From Leptothermofonsia sp049200465 (lineage in GTDB: Bacteria > Cyanobacteriota > Cyanobacteriia > Leptolyngbyales > Leptolyngbyaceae): a stretch of 64,000 nucleotides of DNA. Location of the stretch: NCBI RefSeq assembly GCF_049200465.1, contig NZ_CP120836.1, forward strand, positions 1,054,001 through 1,118,000. Direction: 5' to 3'. This document shows, piece by piece, positions 43,851 to 52,947 of this stretch. Below the pieces are notes generated by a model. The model saw only the letters and a list, made by a program, of their open reading frames with translations, was not told the DNA's origin and did not search any database. Position numbers and translations under genes: made by a program. Numbering within the stretch: position 1 is the first letter of the stretch; each line of letters opens with the position of its first letter.

Positions 43851-44927
43851 ATGGCTAAACTCTACTTCATTCAGGGGTTGAGGCGATGGCTGCGCGATCG
43901 CAGAAATCGTCGTTTCGCAGGTTTCACCCTAATTGAATTGCTGGTGTCCTTGCTGATTGGGGCCATTATTACCGGTGCCCTGTTGTCCCTCGTGGTAGAC
44001 CTGACCGAAAATAATCAGAGGGACACGGCTCGTAGTGAGACCCAACGGGACATGCAGCTTGCTATGAACTATATCAGCCAGGAATTGCGGGAAGCTGTGT
44101 ATGTTTACGATGGGGACTGTCTCCAGGGGGCAGGAGCCATCACCGATGCCCAACAGTTTGCCACTTCTTGTCCCGGTATCGTCAACCATATTCCCACCAA
44201 CCTATCTACTGGAACTTCAACACCCGTCCTGGCCTTCTGGCGGGTTGATCCACTCCCAGAACCGTTACGACAACAGTGCGAAAATGCTGCCAGGGCCTCT
44301 CAAACTCAATTGAATACATTGGTTAACAATGGTATTCCCTGCGTATCGGGTAGAAGCTACACCCTGGTCGTTTATGCCTTTGTAGACGACACCAGTACGA
44401 CCGACATCTGGCAAGGGAAAGGAAGAATTGTTCGCTATCAGTTGTCCCAATTTGATTCAAACGGTAATGCCAACCCTGGCTGGGTTGACCCCCTTCCTGA
44501 TTCAGGTTCTAACTTCCAGCAATGGCCCTATCGACTCGTTAGTGGTATACCAGCCCTTCCAACTGGCTACATACGCCCCACTGGTAACGCTGATGTTTTA
44601 GTAGATTTTGTGGATGATGCACCAGCCCAGGCTGCCTGCACTACTCCCAGCGTCAGGACTCCCAATATTACTCCGGTTCCCAGTTTTTATGCTTGTGTTC
44701 GAGGGAATACCCGTCTGGCCCAGGTAGGTAATACGGCAGCGGGTATTGCTCCCGACCCCAACGATTTAGGCGTGAACCAGGAGGTACTGGTTGTCCTTAC
44801 TGGAAATGCGGCAGGTCGAGCAGGGATTCCGGTTAACACGGTAGGAGATAACAGTGTCTCAACTCGCCTGGCCCCCTTGCAGACACGAGTCCTCACCCGA
44901 GGAATCGTAAATAAGAACCCAAGATAA
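43851..44927 (+). CDS. hpsC: Hormogonium polysaccharide secretion pseudopilin HpsC
   Basis: A 358-residue pseudopilin. The basic leader (RRWLRDRRNRRFAG) precedes cleavage at G24/F25 of GFTLIELLVSLLIGAIITGA, with E29 at +5. Then come RDTARSETQRDMQLAMNYIS and QELREAVYVYDGDC, the PulJ/minor-pilin-like part. The C-terminal region is Asn/Thr/Pro-rich. I use ATG 43851; an in-frame GTG at 43842 is possible. It is placed between hpsB and hpsD and probably forms part of the same pilus tip as the other minor pseudopilins. Confidence 0.85.
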   Translation: MAKLYFIQGLRRWLRDRRNRRFAGFTLIELLVSLLIGAIITGALLSLVVDLTENNQRDTARSETQRDMQLAMNYISQELREAVYVYDGDCLQGAGAITDAQQFATSCPGIVNHIPTNLSTGTSTPVLAFWRVDPLPEPLRQQCENAARASQTQLNTLVNNGIPCVSGRSYTLVVYAFVDDTSTTDIWQGKGRIVRYQLSQFDSNGNANPGWVDPLPDSGSNFQQWPYRLVSGIPALPTGYIRPTGNADVLVDFVDDAPAQAACTTPSVRTPNITPVPSFYACVRGNTRLAQVGNTAAGIAPDPNDLGVNQEVLVVLTGNAAGRAGIPVNTVGDNSVSTRLAPLQTRVLTRGIVNKNPR

Positions 44928-44965
44928 CTGTCCATGCCTGATTGGAGCCCCTTCCCTGGAGGATT

Positions 44966-45559
44966 ATGAAACTGCGTCTTCGCTCTAAACGTTCAACCGC
45001 AGGCTTTACTTTAATTGAGCTGCTTGTCATTATTGTCATTATCGGGGTTATGTTTGCAATCGCAGCCCCTGGCTGGGATGCTCTGTTGAGCCGCCAGCGA
45101 GTTTCCACTGCTCGCGAACAGGTGCTTCAGGTTCTTCGGCAGGCCCAAAGCGAAGCCAGAAGCACTCATTCCTATCGGGCAGTGGTGTTTGACCCCAACC
45201 CGTCAGATGGGGCTCCCAGGGTAGCCATCCTCCCCTTTAATGGAACGGGTGGTTATCCAATCAACCTTAGCACTGTAACAAATTGGCAACCTCTTGCAGG
45301 CGGTAGCAACTCCCGGAATGTCATCAGTCTGCGGACTAACCATCCCAATAATCAGATCATCTTTGATGGAAATGGTGCAGTTGCCCAGCCTCCAATTGTT
45401 CCCGGAAATCAGTTCAGGGCAATTCCTAACTCTACCGAACCGGGATTTGCCGTAACCGTTGCTAGAGCCAACACTTCCGGCAACGCCACTAATCGCTGTG
45501 TAATTATCGCCACCTTACTAGGTGCTACCCGGTCGGCGGAAGGGGCGGCTTGTCCTTGA
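44966..45559 (+). CDS. hpsD: Hormogonium polysaccharide secretion pseudopilin HpsD (GspH-like)
   Basis: The 197-residue protein starts at ATG 44966, with a strong ribosome binding site GGAGGA at 44958-44963. The leader MKLRLRSKRSTAG is followed by FTLIELLVIIVIIGVMFAIA (G13 cleavage, E18 at +5). GspH/FimT-like features follow: RQRVSTAREQVLQVLRQAQS and EARSTHSYRAVVF. The frame remains open upstream to TTG 44942, but the ribosome binding site decides the start. Its last 35 bases overlap the end of a small minus-strand gene. No hpsE-K glycosyltransferases follow, so the cluster here ends at hpsD. Confidence 0.87.
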   Translation: MKLRLRSKRSTAGFTLIELLVIIVIIGVMFAIAAPGWDALLSRQRVSTAREQVLQVLRQAQSEARSTHSYRAVVFDPNPSDGAPRVAILPFNGTGGYPINLSTVTNWQPLAGGSNSRNVISLRTNHPNNQIIFDGNGAVAQPPIVPGNQFRAIPNSTEPGFAVTVARANTSGNATNRCVIIATLLGATRSAEGAACP

Positions 45560-45779
45560 GCGACGCTCTAATCACATCAACCAGTCTGCTAAACTCCTCC
45601 TCTGAAATTCTCACTACATCCTGCCCTGGCTCAAAACAGCGAGAAAGATAGGCCGTATTCCGTTCCAGAGTTCCGGTGGTCAGATTCAGGATCAACACAT
45701 CCATGCCGCCATCGGGGGTTGCAACTACTTTAACAGGACGGTCGTTGATCACAAAATACCAGGGGAATTGGCTACTCAT
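45525..45779 (-). CDS. Small conserved-looking hypothetical protein
   Basis: The 84-residue protein reads MSSQFPWYFVINDRPVKVVA, then PDGGMDVLILNLTTGTLERN and RISEEEFSRLVDVIRASL. It is compact, with alternating strand and helix pattern and normal cyanobacterial codon use. It is convergent with hpsD and their 3' ends overlap by 35 bp. I recognise no named domain. The clean start and the tail of an amphipathic helix argue for a real gene. It might be cotranscribed with nothing else; a promoter would lie at 45780-45870, before repeat A. Confidence 0.7.
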   Translation of the reverse strand: MSSQFPWYFVINDRPVKVVATPDGGMDVLILNLTTGTLERNTAYLSRCFEPGQDVVRISEEEFSRLVDVIRASLKDKPPLPPTG

Positions 45780-45871
45780 ACAAAATCCGTTTGAATAATT
45801 TTACGGGCAAAAGGCGATTCACTCCTCTGTTTACGAACGAACGGCCATTTGCATCATATCTGATGGAATGC

Positions 45872-45986
45872 TATAGCTCTACGCAAGTGCGTTAGGACAT
45901 TGGAATTAGAGAGGAAGTGGGGGCTTCGCCCCTAGCCAGGGGGTCCACCCCTGCACCCCGTCCCAACCACAATGACTACCGCTATA
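45872..45986 (+). repeat. Repeat A copy 4
   Basis: TATAGCTCTACGCAAG to GACTACCGCTATA, 115 bp, with both G/C hairpins. Confidence 0.9.
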
Positions 45987-46110
45987 GTGTTTCATGGCAG
46001 AAGTTTCTCGCCAGTTGTTTGGATGCCCCCCATCCCACTATCTCCCCATTCCCTATTCCCATCACAACCGAGCAGTTATTTCTGCCATCCTGCACTAGCA
46101 CTAGTAACAA

Positions 46111-46182
46111 GAAGTCAGAAGCCAGAAGCCAAATTTATTCTGCCTTCTGGCTCTTGGCTCCTGCCTTCTGGCTCCTGACTTC
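46111..46182. repeat. Inverted-repeat hairpin of GAAGTCAGAAGCCAGAAGCC type
   Basis: GAAGTCAGAAGCCAGAAGCC (46111) pairs with the TCTGGCTCCTGACTTC side ending at 46182, with a second TTCTGGCTC copy between. Related TGACTCC/CTTCTGAC heptamer-like repeats occur at 46570-46640. Confidence 0.6.
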
Positions 46183-46336
46183 CTCCATTTAAGCGATCCG
46201 TCGTCAACATTGGTTAAATCAATGCAGCCAGATTTGATATTACCGCCCGTCTCCTACACTAAATAGGCTATTCTTCAAGAGAGTGACTTTCTCTGAGACT
46301 AATGAGATAGCCAATGCTATCAGGCATGATTGATCC

Positions 46337-46576
46337 ATGAAATCATTGAACCTCACAAAGAAACTGATTGCGATCGCTGCGGGCATCAGTTTACTGACAG
46401 CGGGTACGGCCTTTGCCTACTGGCAACATCTCCAACGTCAGTGGTGTGTGCAATTCACCTCCACAGGTGGGCAGGAGGTCACCTATAGCCGGGGATGCTA
46501 CAGCCCAAAGCGGTATAAGAAGTGGACAGTGACCGCGATGAAGGACTCCTTTCACCTTTCCGCTCCTGGCTCTTAA
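46337..46576 (+). CDS. Small exported or membrane-anchored hypothetical protein
   Basis: The 79-residue protein has an N-terminal signal or anchor (KKLIAIAAGISLLTAGTAFA). A short exported part follows, with two Cys (QWCVQFTSTGGQEVTYSRGC) and YSPKRYKKWTVTAM. A disulfide between the two Cys is conceivable. The end of the ORF runs into low-complexity TGACTCC repeats, so the true C-terminus may have been altered. It is convergent with trmFO. I recognise no family. Confidence 0.55.
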   Translation: MKSLNLTKKLIAIAAGISLLTAGTAFAYWQHLQRQWCVQFTSTGGQEVTYSRGCYSPKRYKKWTVTAMKDSFHLSAPGS

Positions 46577-46614
46577 CCTCTGACTCTTGACTCCTGAGTC
46601 CCAACTTCTGACTC

Positions 46615-47973
46615 CTAACTTCTGACTCCCGACTTTGCCAGCCAGTTTGCCAAATCGATAAGGGCGCGATCTCGATACAGACCATACCGTTCTTGCTTAT
46701 TTCGGATTCGCTGGGGCAGTTCTGGCAGAATGCCAAAATTAGGTGGCATGGGCTGGAAGTGTCTCGGCGATGTAGAACTGATGAAGTCAAATAGTGCCCC
46801 ACTCATCGTGGTTGACGGCAAAACCAGGGGCGATCGCCCCCAGACCAGGCGGGCTGCATTGGTGCCAGCCAGCCAGCCTCCAGCGGCGGCGGCAGTATAA
46901 CCTTCGGTCCCAATCAGTTGCCCGGCTGCCAGCAGCGTCAGGCGCTTCTTAAACTGTAAGGTCGGGTACAGAAGTTCGGGCGCATTGATGAAGATATTGC
47001 GGTGCATCACGCCCATGCGGACAAATTCCGCCTCTTCCAGACCGGGAATCAGGCGAAAAACTCGCTTTTGCTCGCCCCAACGCAGATTGGTTTGAAAGCC
47101 AACCATATTCCAGAGTTGACCCGCCCGGTCTTCTTGCCGTAGCTGCACCACTGCATAAGGGCGTTTAGCACGATTTTCAGGGTCACGGTGATCCCCTAAC
47201 CGTGGGTCAAAAATTCCTACTGGCTTTAGGGGGCCGTAGCGCATAGTATCTTCGCCTCGACGGGCCATTTCTTCAATGGGCAGGCAGCCCTCAAAAAATT
47301 TTGCTGTCTCCCGTTCGAAGTCCTTCAGCTCTGCCTGTTCAGCGTTGCACAACTCCTGCCAGAAGTGGAGGTATTGTTCCTTGTTTAAGGGGCAGTTGAG
47401 GTAGGCCGCTTCGCCGCGATCGTACCGGGAGGCAAGAAAGGCAATGTCAAAATTAATCGATTCGCCCACCACGATAGGACTGGCAGCGTCGAAAAAGCTC
47501 ATATATTCCAGGCCAGTAAAATGGCGCAGATTCTCCGCTAAGGCAGGGCTGGTCAGAGGTCCAGTGGCCAGCACAACAATCCCTTCAGCTGGAATTTGAT
47601 GAATTTCTTCTCGACGTAAATCGATGAGCGGGTGCTGGGTTAGCGTTTTGGTTAAATCCTGACTAAAAATGGCGCGGTCAACCGCCAGAGCGCCTCCGGC
47701 TGGAACTTGATGTTCATCTGCTTTGCGAATAATGATTGAGCCTAAGCGCCGCAGTTCTTCATGAAGAAGACCCGATGCGCGATCGCTGGACTGCGCCCCA
47801 AAAGAATTACTGCACACCAGCTCTGCCAGATGCTCACTATGGTGCGCCGGGCTTAATCGTTGCGGACGCATTTCGTAGAGAATGACTGGAATCCCCGCCT
47901 GGGCGATTTGCCACGCCGCTTCGGTACCAGCTAATCCTCCACCAACGACTTGAACGGGTTGAATGTTTACCAT
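46615..47973 (-). CDS. trmFO: Methylenetetrahydrofolate-tRNA-(uracil-5-)-methyltransferase
   Basis: TrmFO makes m5U54 in tRNA using folate and FAD. The 452-residue protein shows the FAD loop VVGGGLAGTEAAWQIAQAGI, YEMRPQRLSPAHH, and AELVCSNSFGAQSSDRASGL. VAGG-like QVPAGGALAVDR and FFEGCLPIEEMARRGEDTMR carry the catalytic-Cys region. The second nucleotide motif is LTLLAAGQLIGTEGYTAAAA. The last residues (KSGVRS) are encoded by a heptamer-like low-complexity repeat (GACTCCCGACTT) that has invaded the 3' end, so the native C-terminus may differ slightly. The start is ATG 47973. Confidence 0.93.
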   Translation of the reverse strand: MVNIQPVQVVGGGLAGTEAAWQIAQAGIPVILYEMRPQRLSPAHHSEHLAELVCSNSFGAQSSDRASGLLHEELRRLGSIIIRKADEHQVPAGGALAVDRAIFSQDLTKTLTQHPLIDLRREEIHQIPAEGIVVLATGPLTSPALAENLRHFTGLEYMSFFDAASPIVVGESINFDIAFLASRYDRGEAAYLNCPLNKEQYLHFWQELCNAEQAELKDFERETAKFFEGCLPIEEMARRGEDTMRYGPLKPVGIFDPRLGDHRDPENRAKRPYAVVQLRQEDRAGQLWNMVGFQTNLRWGEQKRVFRLIPGLEEAEFVRMGVMHRNIFINAPELLYPTLQFKKRLTLLAAGQLIGTEGYTAAAAGGWLAGTNAARLVWGRSPLVLPSTTMSGALFDFISSTSPRHFQPMPPNFGILPELPQRIRNKQERYGLYRDRALIDLANWLAKSGVRS

Positions 47974-48424
47974 GAGTGCCTCGGAACATTAACCTGTTTC
48001 CAGGATAAGAGTGGATGGAGAAGCAGAGGGGCAGGGGAGCGGAGAAAAAAGGCATCCCTGACCCATCACTCCGCCACTCATCCACTCGTCTACCCATCTG
48101 CTCCTCAGCAGGTATTGCTGAATCTGAGTTTGAAATAGGTGCTGTATGCTCGAAACTTCGTTTCGATTCATACTGCTTTTCAGCAACGCCCTGGTTCAGG
48201 CGTTCATTAAATCTCAACCTCTGACCTTTGTCACACTTTAATTTACAATCCCGGAAAGAAACCCCACCCTATCACTCCATTAACCCTACCTCCTGTCCCT
48301 TAGCTCTTCTTTCCTCTTGCCCCTCTCCTCCTTAATTCTTTAGACTTTCTGACAAATCGTTACGCTCCCCACGTGTATTCACTATCCTGATCATCGGTAG
48401 CCGCTGAACTCAAAGGAGAGCGTA
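47974..48424. other. Divergent intergenic region trmFO / cydA
   Basis: It holds repeat E copy 2 (48113-48189) and a purine/pyrimidine-rich stretch, followed by the cydA leader with a strong ribosome binding site AAAGGAG (48413-48419). No gene is supported. Confidence 0.5.
48113..48189. repeat. Repeat E copy 2
   Basis: ATTGCTGAATCTGAGTTTGA to TTTTCAGCAACGC with the CGAAACTTCGTTTCG core hairpin. Confidence 0.88.
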
Positions 48425-49870
48425 ATGGATTTTTTATCCGACACTGTCACTCTGTCGCGGATGCAGTTTGCACTGACGGCTATTTTTCATATGCTGTTTC
48501 CTGTGCTGACTACAGGAATGGGAATTTACCTGGTCATGGTTGAGGGATTCTGGCTGAAAACCAAAAATTCCGATTACTACTACCATGCTCGCTTCTGGTC
48601 AAAATTTTATGTACTCAATTTTGGAATTGGGGTTGCGACGGGAATTCCCATGGAATTTCAGTTCGGGGCTAACTGGGCACCATTCTCGGAAGCAGTGGGT
48701 AATTTTTTTGGTAGCGTCATCGGATTTGAAGCTTCGTGGGCATTTATGCTAGAAGCGGCGTTTCTGGGCATTATGCTGTTTGGCTGGGAACGGGTGAATC
48801 CTGCCATTCACTTTCTGTCAACAATTTTGGTGGCAGTGGGTGCTAACCTCTCAACGGTCTGGATTTTGACCGCCAACTCCTGGATGCAGACTCCATCAGG
48901 GGGAGAACTGGTTGATGGTAAATTCATCGTCCACGATTACTTTCAAGCGATGTTTAACCCCTTTATGGTGAACAGCATTCTCCACATGTTTTTTGCAACG
49001 CTGGAAACATCTCTGTTTGTAATTGGCGGCATTAGTGCCTGGTACATTCTGAAACGGCGACACGAAGCTTTTTTTACTAAATCATTCAAGATTGTTTTAG
49101 CAGCAGCGATCGCTGTCGCACCGCTGCAAATTTATGTTGGACATTTGAGTGCGGAACAGGTTTATCACTACCAGCCAACCAAACTGGCCGCTATGGAAGC
49201 TCAGTGGGAAACCACTCCTGCCGGGCAACCTGCCGATTGGAGCTTGCTGGCGATTCCGAATGAAAAGGCGGAAAAGAATGACTGGCAAATTACAATTCCC
49301 AACGGTCTAGGCTACATTCTGGAACTCAAAAAGAATCTTTCTGAGCCAGTGTATGGGTTAAAGGAATGGCAACCCGAAGATCGCCCCCACCTGGTAGGGC
49401 TGATTTACTATACTTTTCGGATTATGGTTGCGATCGGATTTTTCTTTGCAGGGTTAATGCTTTTAAGTGTGATTCTGTGGTTGCTGGGTAGACTTTCTCC
49501 AGACAGAATTTTCCATCAGCGCTGGCTTTTGGTGGGTTGGGTTCTGGCGGCTCCCTTGGGTTACATTGCTGTCGATTCAGGATGGATTGTACGTTGCGTC
49601 GGACGCCAACCCTGGACACTTTACGGCCAGATCCGCACCATTGATTCTGCTTCCAATCTACCCGCTAGTCATGTTTTGACCTCACTCATTGGATTTGCAA
49701 CAGTTTACACGATACTGTTTGTTGCCTTTCTCTACTTTGGTAGCCGCATTATTCGGAAAGGCCCCAATTTTGATCTGCCCGTGCCTGGAACTGAGCCTGC
49801 CCAACCTGCGGTAGAAACCAGTCCAGGGCAGTTTGTTCCAGATGAACGTCCGGTTGAAACTCAACAGTGA
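48425..49870 (+). CDS. cydA: Cytochrome bd-type quinol oxidase subunit I
   Basis: CydA carries the hemes and quinol site of the bd oxidase, an alternative terminal oxidase. The 481-residue protein shows about nine membrane helices. The heme ligand is H22 in LTAIFHMLFP (E. coli H19), and SVIGFEASWAFMLEAAFLGI contributes the proton-path Glu. A short Q-loop is followed by GWIVRCVGRQPWTLYGQIRT. This short-loop form is usually called the cyanide-insensitive oxidase (CIO) type and is normal in cyanobacteria. The ribosome binding site AAAGGAG precedes ATG 48425. cydB follows after 3 bp, so the two are cotranscribed. Confidence 0.94.
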   Translation: MDFLSDTVTLSRMQFALTAIFHMLFPVLTTGMGIYLVMVEGFWLKTKNSDYYYHARFWSKFYVLNFGIGVATGIPMEFQFGANWAPFSEAVGNFFGSVIGFEASWAFMLEAAFLGIMLFGWERVNPAIHFLSTILVAVGANLSTVWILTANSWMQTPSGGELVDGKFIVHDYFQAMFNPFMVNSILHMFFATLETSLFVIGGISAWYILKRRHEAFFTKSFKIVLAAAIAVAPLQIYVGHLSAEQVYHYQPTKLAAMEAQWETTPAGQPADWSLLAIPNEKAEKNDWQITIPNGLGYILELKKNLSEPVYGLKEWQPEDRPHLVGLIYYTFRIMVAIGFFFAGLMLLSVILWLLGRLSPDRIFHQRWLLVGWVLAAPLGYIAVDSGWIVRCVGRQPWTLYGQIRTIDSASNLPASHVLTSLIGFATVYTILFVAFLYFGSRIIRKGPNFDLPVPGTEPAQPAVETSPGQFVPDERPVETQQ

Positions 49871-49873
49871 TTT

Positions 49874-50887
49874 ATGGAAACACTCCGCTATTTTCTACCC
49901 CAGGTCTGGTTTGTGATCCTGGCCCTGTTTCTTTTTCTCTATGTCATGCTGGATGGGTTTGACCTGGGGGTTGGCATCCTCTCATTAACCTCCGATGACG
50001 AAGAGCGCCGGGGCATTTTGATGACGAGTTTGAGTAACATTTGGGACGCCAATGAAACCTGGCTGGTTTTGATGGGTGGTGGGTTGTTTGGGGCTTTTCC
50101 CCTTGCCTACGGCACTATCTTGAATGCTTTGTATATTCCAATTTTCATCATGATTTTTGGCTTTATTTTCCGGGCGGTTGCGTTTGAGTTCCGGGAGCAG
50201 GCCAACCGAAAATTGTTCTGGAATGTTGCTTTTGGGGCTGGAAGTTTTGTGGCCGCCTTGGGTCAAGGGTTTGCTTTGGGAGCAGTGTTGAAGGGCATTT
50301 CAGTGGATGAAGCAGGGCATTTTATTGGTAGTACATGGGACTGGTTAAGCTGGCAGTCGGTGGTAGCGGCACTGACGCTGATTCAGGGGTATGTGTTGAT
50401 TGGCTCCACCTACCTGATCTGGAAAACCGAGGGGGAATTGCAGGAAACTCACTATCGAACAGCCCAGATTGCTGCCTGGACAACACTGCTGGGAGCAATT
50501 GTGATTACTATTACAACGCCAATTTTTTACGAAAGCGCGCGATCGCGCCTATTTCAACAGCCCCTGGTTTATATCTTCGCTGTGATTCCCGTGGTTGGCG
50601 TTTTTCTGATTTTTCAGCTGCTCAAAAGCCTCAGGCTTAGGCAAGAGCGTGCCCCTTTCATCTGGACGATTTTCTTATTCGTACTATCGTTTATTGGATT
50701 GGGGTTGATTGTATTTCCTTACATTATTCCGCCACAGATCACTATTTACGAAGCTGCTGCCGATCCCAGTTCGCTCGTGATTATGATTATTTTCATTGGC
50801 TTTTTGATTCCGGTGATGCTGTTTTATAACCTGTACCAGTACATTGTGTTTCGTGGCAAGGTCACAAGCGACGGCTACAGCGATTGA
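49874..50887 (+). CDS. cydB: Cytochrome bd-type quinol oxidase subunit II
   Basis: CydB pairs with CydA to form the oxidase. The 337-residue protein has about eight to nine membrane helices. Its opening is characteristic: YVMLDGFDLGVGILSLTSDD and NIWDANETWLVLMGGGLFGA, with the Asp/Glu/Trp residues conserved across CydB. ATG 49874 lies 3 bp after the cydA stop, giving translational coupling. No cydC/D, cydX or gntR-type regulator is adjacent. Immediately downstream, the decayed SMP-30 gene is convergent. Confidence 0.94.
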   Translation: METLRYFLPQVWFVILALFLFLYVMLDGFDLGVGILSLTSDDEERRGILMTSLSNIWDANETWLVLMGGGLFGAFPLAYGTILNALYIPIFIMIFGFIFRAVAFEFREQANRKLFWNVAFGAGSFVAALGQGFALGAVLKGISVDEAGHFIGSTWDWLSWQSVVAALTLIQGYVLIGSTYLIWKTEGELQETHYRTAQIAAWTTLLGAIVITITTPIFYESARSRLFQQPLVYIFAVIPVVGVFLIFQLLKSLRLRQERAPFIWTIFLFVLSFIGLGLIVFPYIIPPQITIYEAAADPSSLVIMIIFIGFLIPVMLFYNLYQYIVFRGKVTSDGYSD

Positions 50888-50926
50888 AGGTTGTGTCCAA
50901 AGGTACGGGTGGGTAAGCCGACCGAT

Positions 50927-50958
50927 TCCGTGGGTCAACAAATCCGTGGGTCAACAAA
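50927..50958. repeat. Perfect 16-bp tandem duplication
   Basis: TCCGTGGGTCAACAAA occurs at 50927-50942 and 50943-50958, in the 3' end of the SMP-30 pseudogene. Confidence 0.95.
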
Positions 50959-51833
50959 TGGGTACACAAAACCGATCTCCGGCATGGAAGTTCTTTTTCA
51001 ATTGCCTCCTGGCTCAACCCTACGGATGCCGAAGTGATGTAGAGCATATTCAACTCTGATCCACCAAAAGTACAGGAGGTTGGACACTGCACCGGCATCG
51101 GAATGCGTTGCATTTCCTTGCCATCGGGATCAAATTGGATCACACACCAGCCATCCCACATGGCCGACCAGATACAACCGTCGCGATCGATTGTCATGCC
51201 ATCGGGAAAAAATGGCTCGTTACTTAAATCAATGAATACACGCCGATTACTGATTGACCCACTTTGAGGTTCAAAATCATAAGCATAAATCCTTTGTTGA
51301 GGAGTATCGGTCAGGTAAAACGTGCGCTCATCCGGGCTCCAACCCAATCCATTAGAAATGGTCAACCCCGACTCCATTTTGTGCAACGATCCATCCGGGT
51401 CATAGCGGTACAAACCACATACCGGATCTTCTGGATGCATCGCTCCAATCTAAAAGCGTCCGGCAGAATCACACTTGCCATCATTTAATCGATTTCTGGG
51501 ATGGCGAGCTTCCGCTTCAATTGTCAGAATTGGAGTAACGCTGCCATCACGGGTATCTAAAAACGCCAGGCTATGCCGGTTTGCAATGATCAGTCGATGC
51601 AAGTCTGCCGGAACCGCACAGCTCACCACGTCATCAATTTCAAAGTAGTGGGTATGTTTAGTTACTGGATCAAACTGATGCACCCGGTGGTTATACACAT
51701 CAACCCAATACAGCATCTGGGTTACCGTATGCCAGCAGGGCCCCTCCCCTAGCCTTGCTCTGGTAGGGACGATCGGCTGGGGCGAAGGGTGTGAGGTTTT
51801 GTCGTGGGTTTGAATTTTAGAAGGTGAGGACAT
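50951..51833 (-). pseudogene. SMP-30/gluconolactonase family protein, interrupted by TAG and a frameshift
   Basis: On the minus strand the frame starts at ATG 51833 and reads RARLGEGPCWHTVTQMLYWV and NRLNDGKCDSAGRF. It stops at TAG (51450-51452) exactly where the family has Trp (GRFW). The same frame then continues with IGAMHPEDPVCGLYRYDPDG, TISNGLGWSPDERTFYLTDT and PDGMTIDRDGCIW, the calcium and substrate residues. Near the C-terminus (about 50990) it shifts by one base; another frame completes HAGDRFCVPIC. The two lesions plus a tandem duplication at the 3' end argue for a real pseudogene. Family members hydrolyse sugar lactones. Confidence 0.8.
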
Positions 51834-52164
51834 TTAAGGGGAAGAAGAAAGAGAAAAGAGAAAAGGAGAAAGAATTCATTAGTAGGATGGGCAAAGCAAT
51901 GCGTGCCCATCTTCTGTTAATCTGGATTGTTAATCTGGATGGGTACTGACAAGACCTTTTGCCCATCCTGCGATGACTCCTGTTAATCTCAAAACTCCCT
52001 CACCTTCTCTACTCATCTACCCATCCACCCCCTCTCGCCTATCACCACCCTAACAGCAAAGTTGTGCGGCGGCAAACAACCTTGAACACTTACCCACAAC
52101 TTCTGTTCCGTCTACACCAACGCGGTGTTGGGCTGCTGGCAACGACAAAATTGGTCTACCTCCT
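51834..52164. other. Intergenic, no gene seen
   Basis: Purine-rich start, then a perfect 13-bp tandem duplication (TGTTAATCTGGAT at 51915-51927 and 51928-51940). The rest is featureless sequence up to the mazF stop. Confidence 0.5.
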
Positions 52165-52512
52165 CTACAAGATCAATGGCTCAATTTTTGCCTGCACCTC
52201 TTCAACTAACCTTTCTGGAATAGTCTCGATAAACTGAACGTTACGGGCTGTCCAATCCAGGCATTTGATTTGATCAGCAAGTATTACCCCTTGAATCTGT
52301 AGCTCAGGTGGCAAAAGGACTTCAAAGGGATATCCCTTTTGTTGCCTAGTGATAGGCATAAACAGTGCTAAAGAGCTTTTTGCGTTATAACTACGAGGTG
52401 AAAGTACAAACGCAGGTCGGTGTCCTCGCTGTTCATGACCTTTAGTTGGATCAAAGTCTAGATAAACAATGTGCCCTCTATCAGGAATGTAGGGGTCTGT
52501 TAGATTTACCAA
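52165..52512 (-). CDS. mazF: MazF/PemK-family toxin (mRNA endonuclease)
   Basis: The 115-residue protein has the MazF/PemK fold signals: YIPDRGHIVYLDFDPTKGHE, QRGHRPAFVLSPRSYNAKSS and LALFMPITRQQKGYPFEVLL, with VILADQIKCLDW at the dimer region. These toxins cut single-stranded RNA. Translation appears to start at TTG 52512, inside the last codons of the antitoxin gene (the TTG lies in ACTTGGTAA), so the toxin is translationally coupled to mazE. A rare start may keep toxin output low. Antitoxin-first order is the usual type II arrangement. Confidence 0.88.
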   Translation of the reverse strand: MVNLTDPYIPDRGHIVYLDFDPTKGHEQRGHRPAFVLSPRSYNAKSSLALFMPITRQQKGYPFEVLLPPELQIQGVILADQIKCLDWTARNVQFIETIPERLVEEVQAKIEPLIL

Positions 52513-52763
52513 GTTTCATTCCCCACAGCAATTCCGCTCTCCACCTCAGAATGCAAATTCTCTGGTGTAATGGAGGCAACTAACTCCTCCAAGGAATAGC
52601 GCCTACGAGGTCTAGGTTTGATCACCAAATTACCATCAATTACCATTAGCTCGACTTCAGTGCCTTCAGTTAGCTGAATCTCTTTAGCAATATGTTGGGG
52701 AATCCGAACAGCCAAACTATTACCCCACTTAGCAACTGTCGCAACCATAGGTTGTCCTTGCAT
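52506..52763 (-). CDS. mazE: MazE-like AbrB-fold antitoxin
   Basis: The 85-residue antitoxin has the swapped-hairpin DNA-binding motif VAKWGNSLAVRIPQHIAKEI and TEGTEVELMVIDGNLVIKPR in the N-terminal half. The C-terminal tail is flexible and acidic (SITPENLHSEVESG) and should wrap the toxin. The start is ATG 52763 or ATG 52748 (MVATVAKWG). It overlaps mazF by 7 bp. It probably represses its own promoter upstream of 52763. The pair appears intact amid surrounding pseudogenes. Confidence 0.87.
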   Translation of the reverse strand: MQGQPMVATVAKWGNSLAVRIPQHIAKEIQLTEGTEVELMVIDGNLVIKPRPRRRYSLEELVASITPENLHSEVESGIAVGNETW

Positions 52764-52947
52764 CTAGGCTAGTTGAACCACTGAATCTAATTCCCTTAAA
52801 GGAGATGTAGACACAACGTATCTACATTTTAGTGATCGGGTAGAACCTTTGGCAAGAGCGGGAAACGATGCACGCCTTGAACGTCGCTCGAATATCTGAT
52901 ATAGCAAACATCGAGGGATAAGAGGGCAATGCGAAGCCGTTCTCCCT

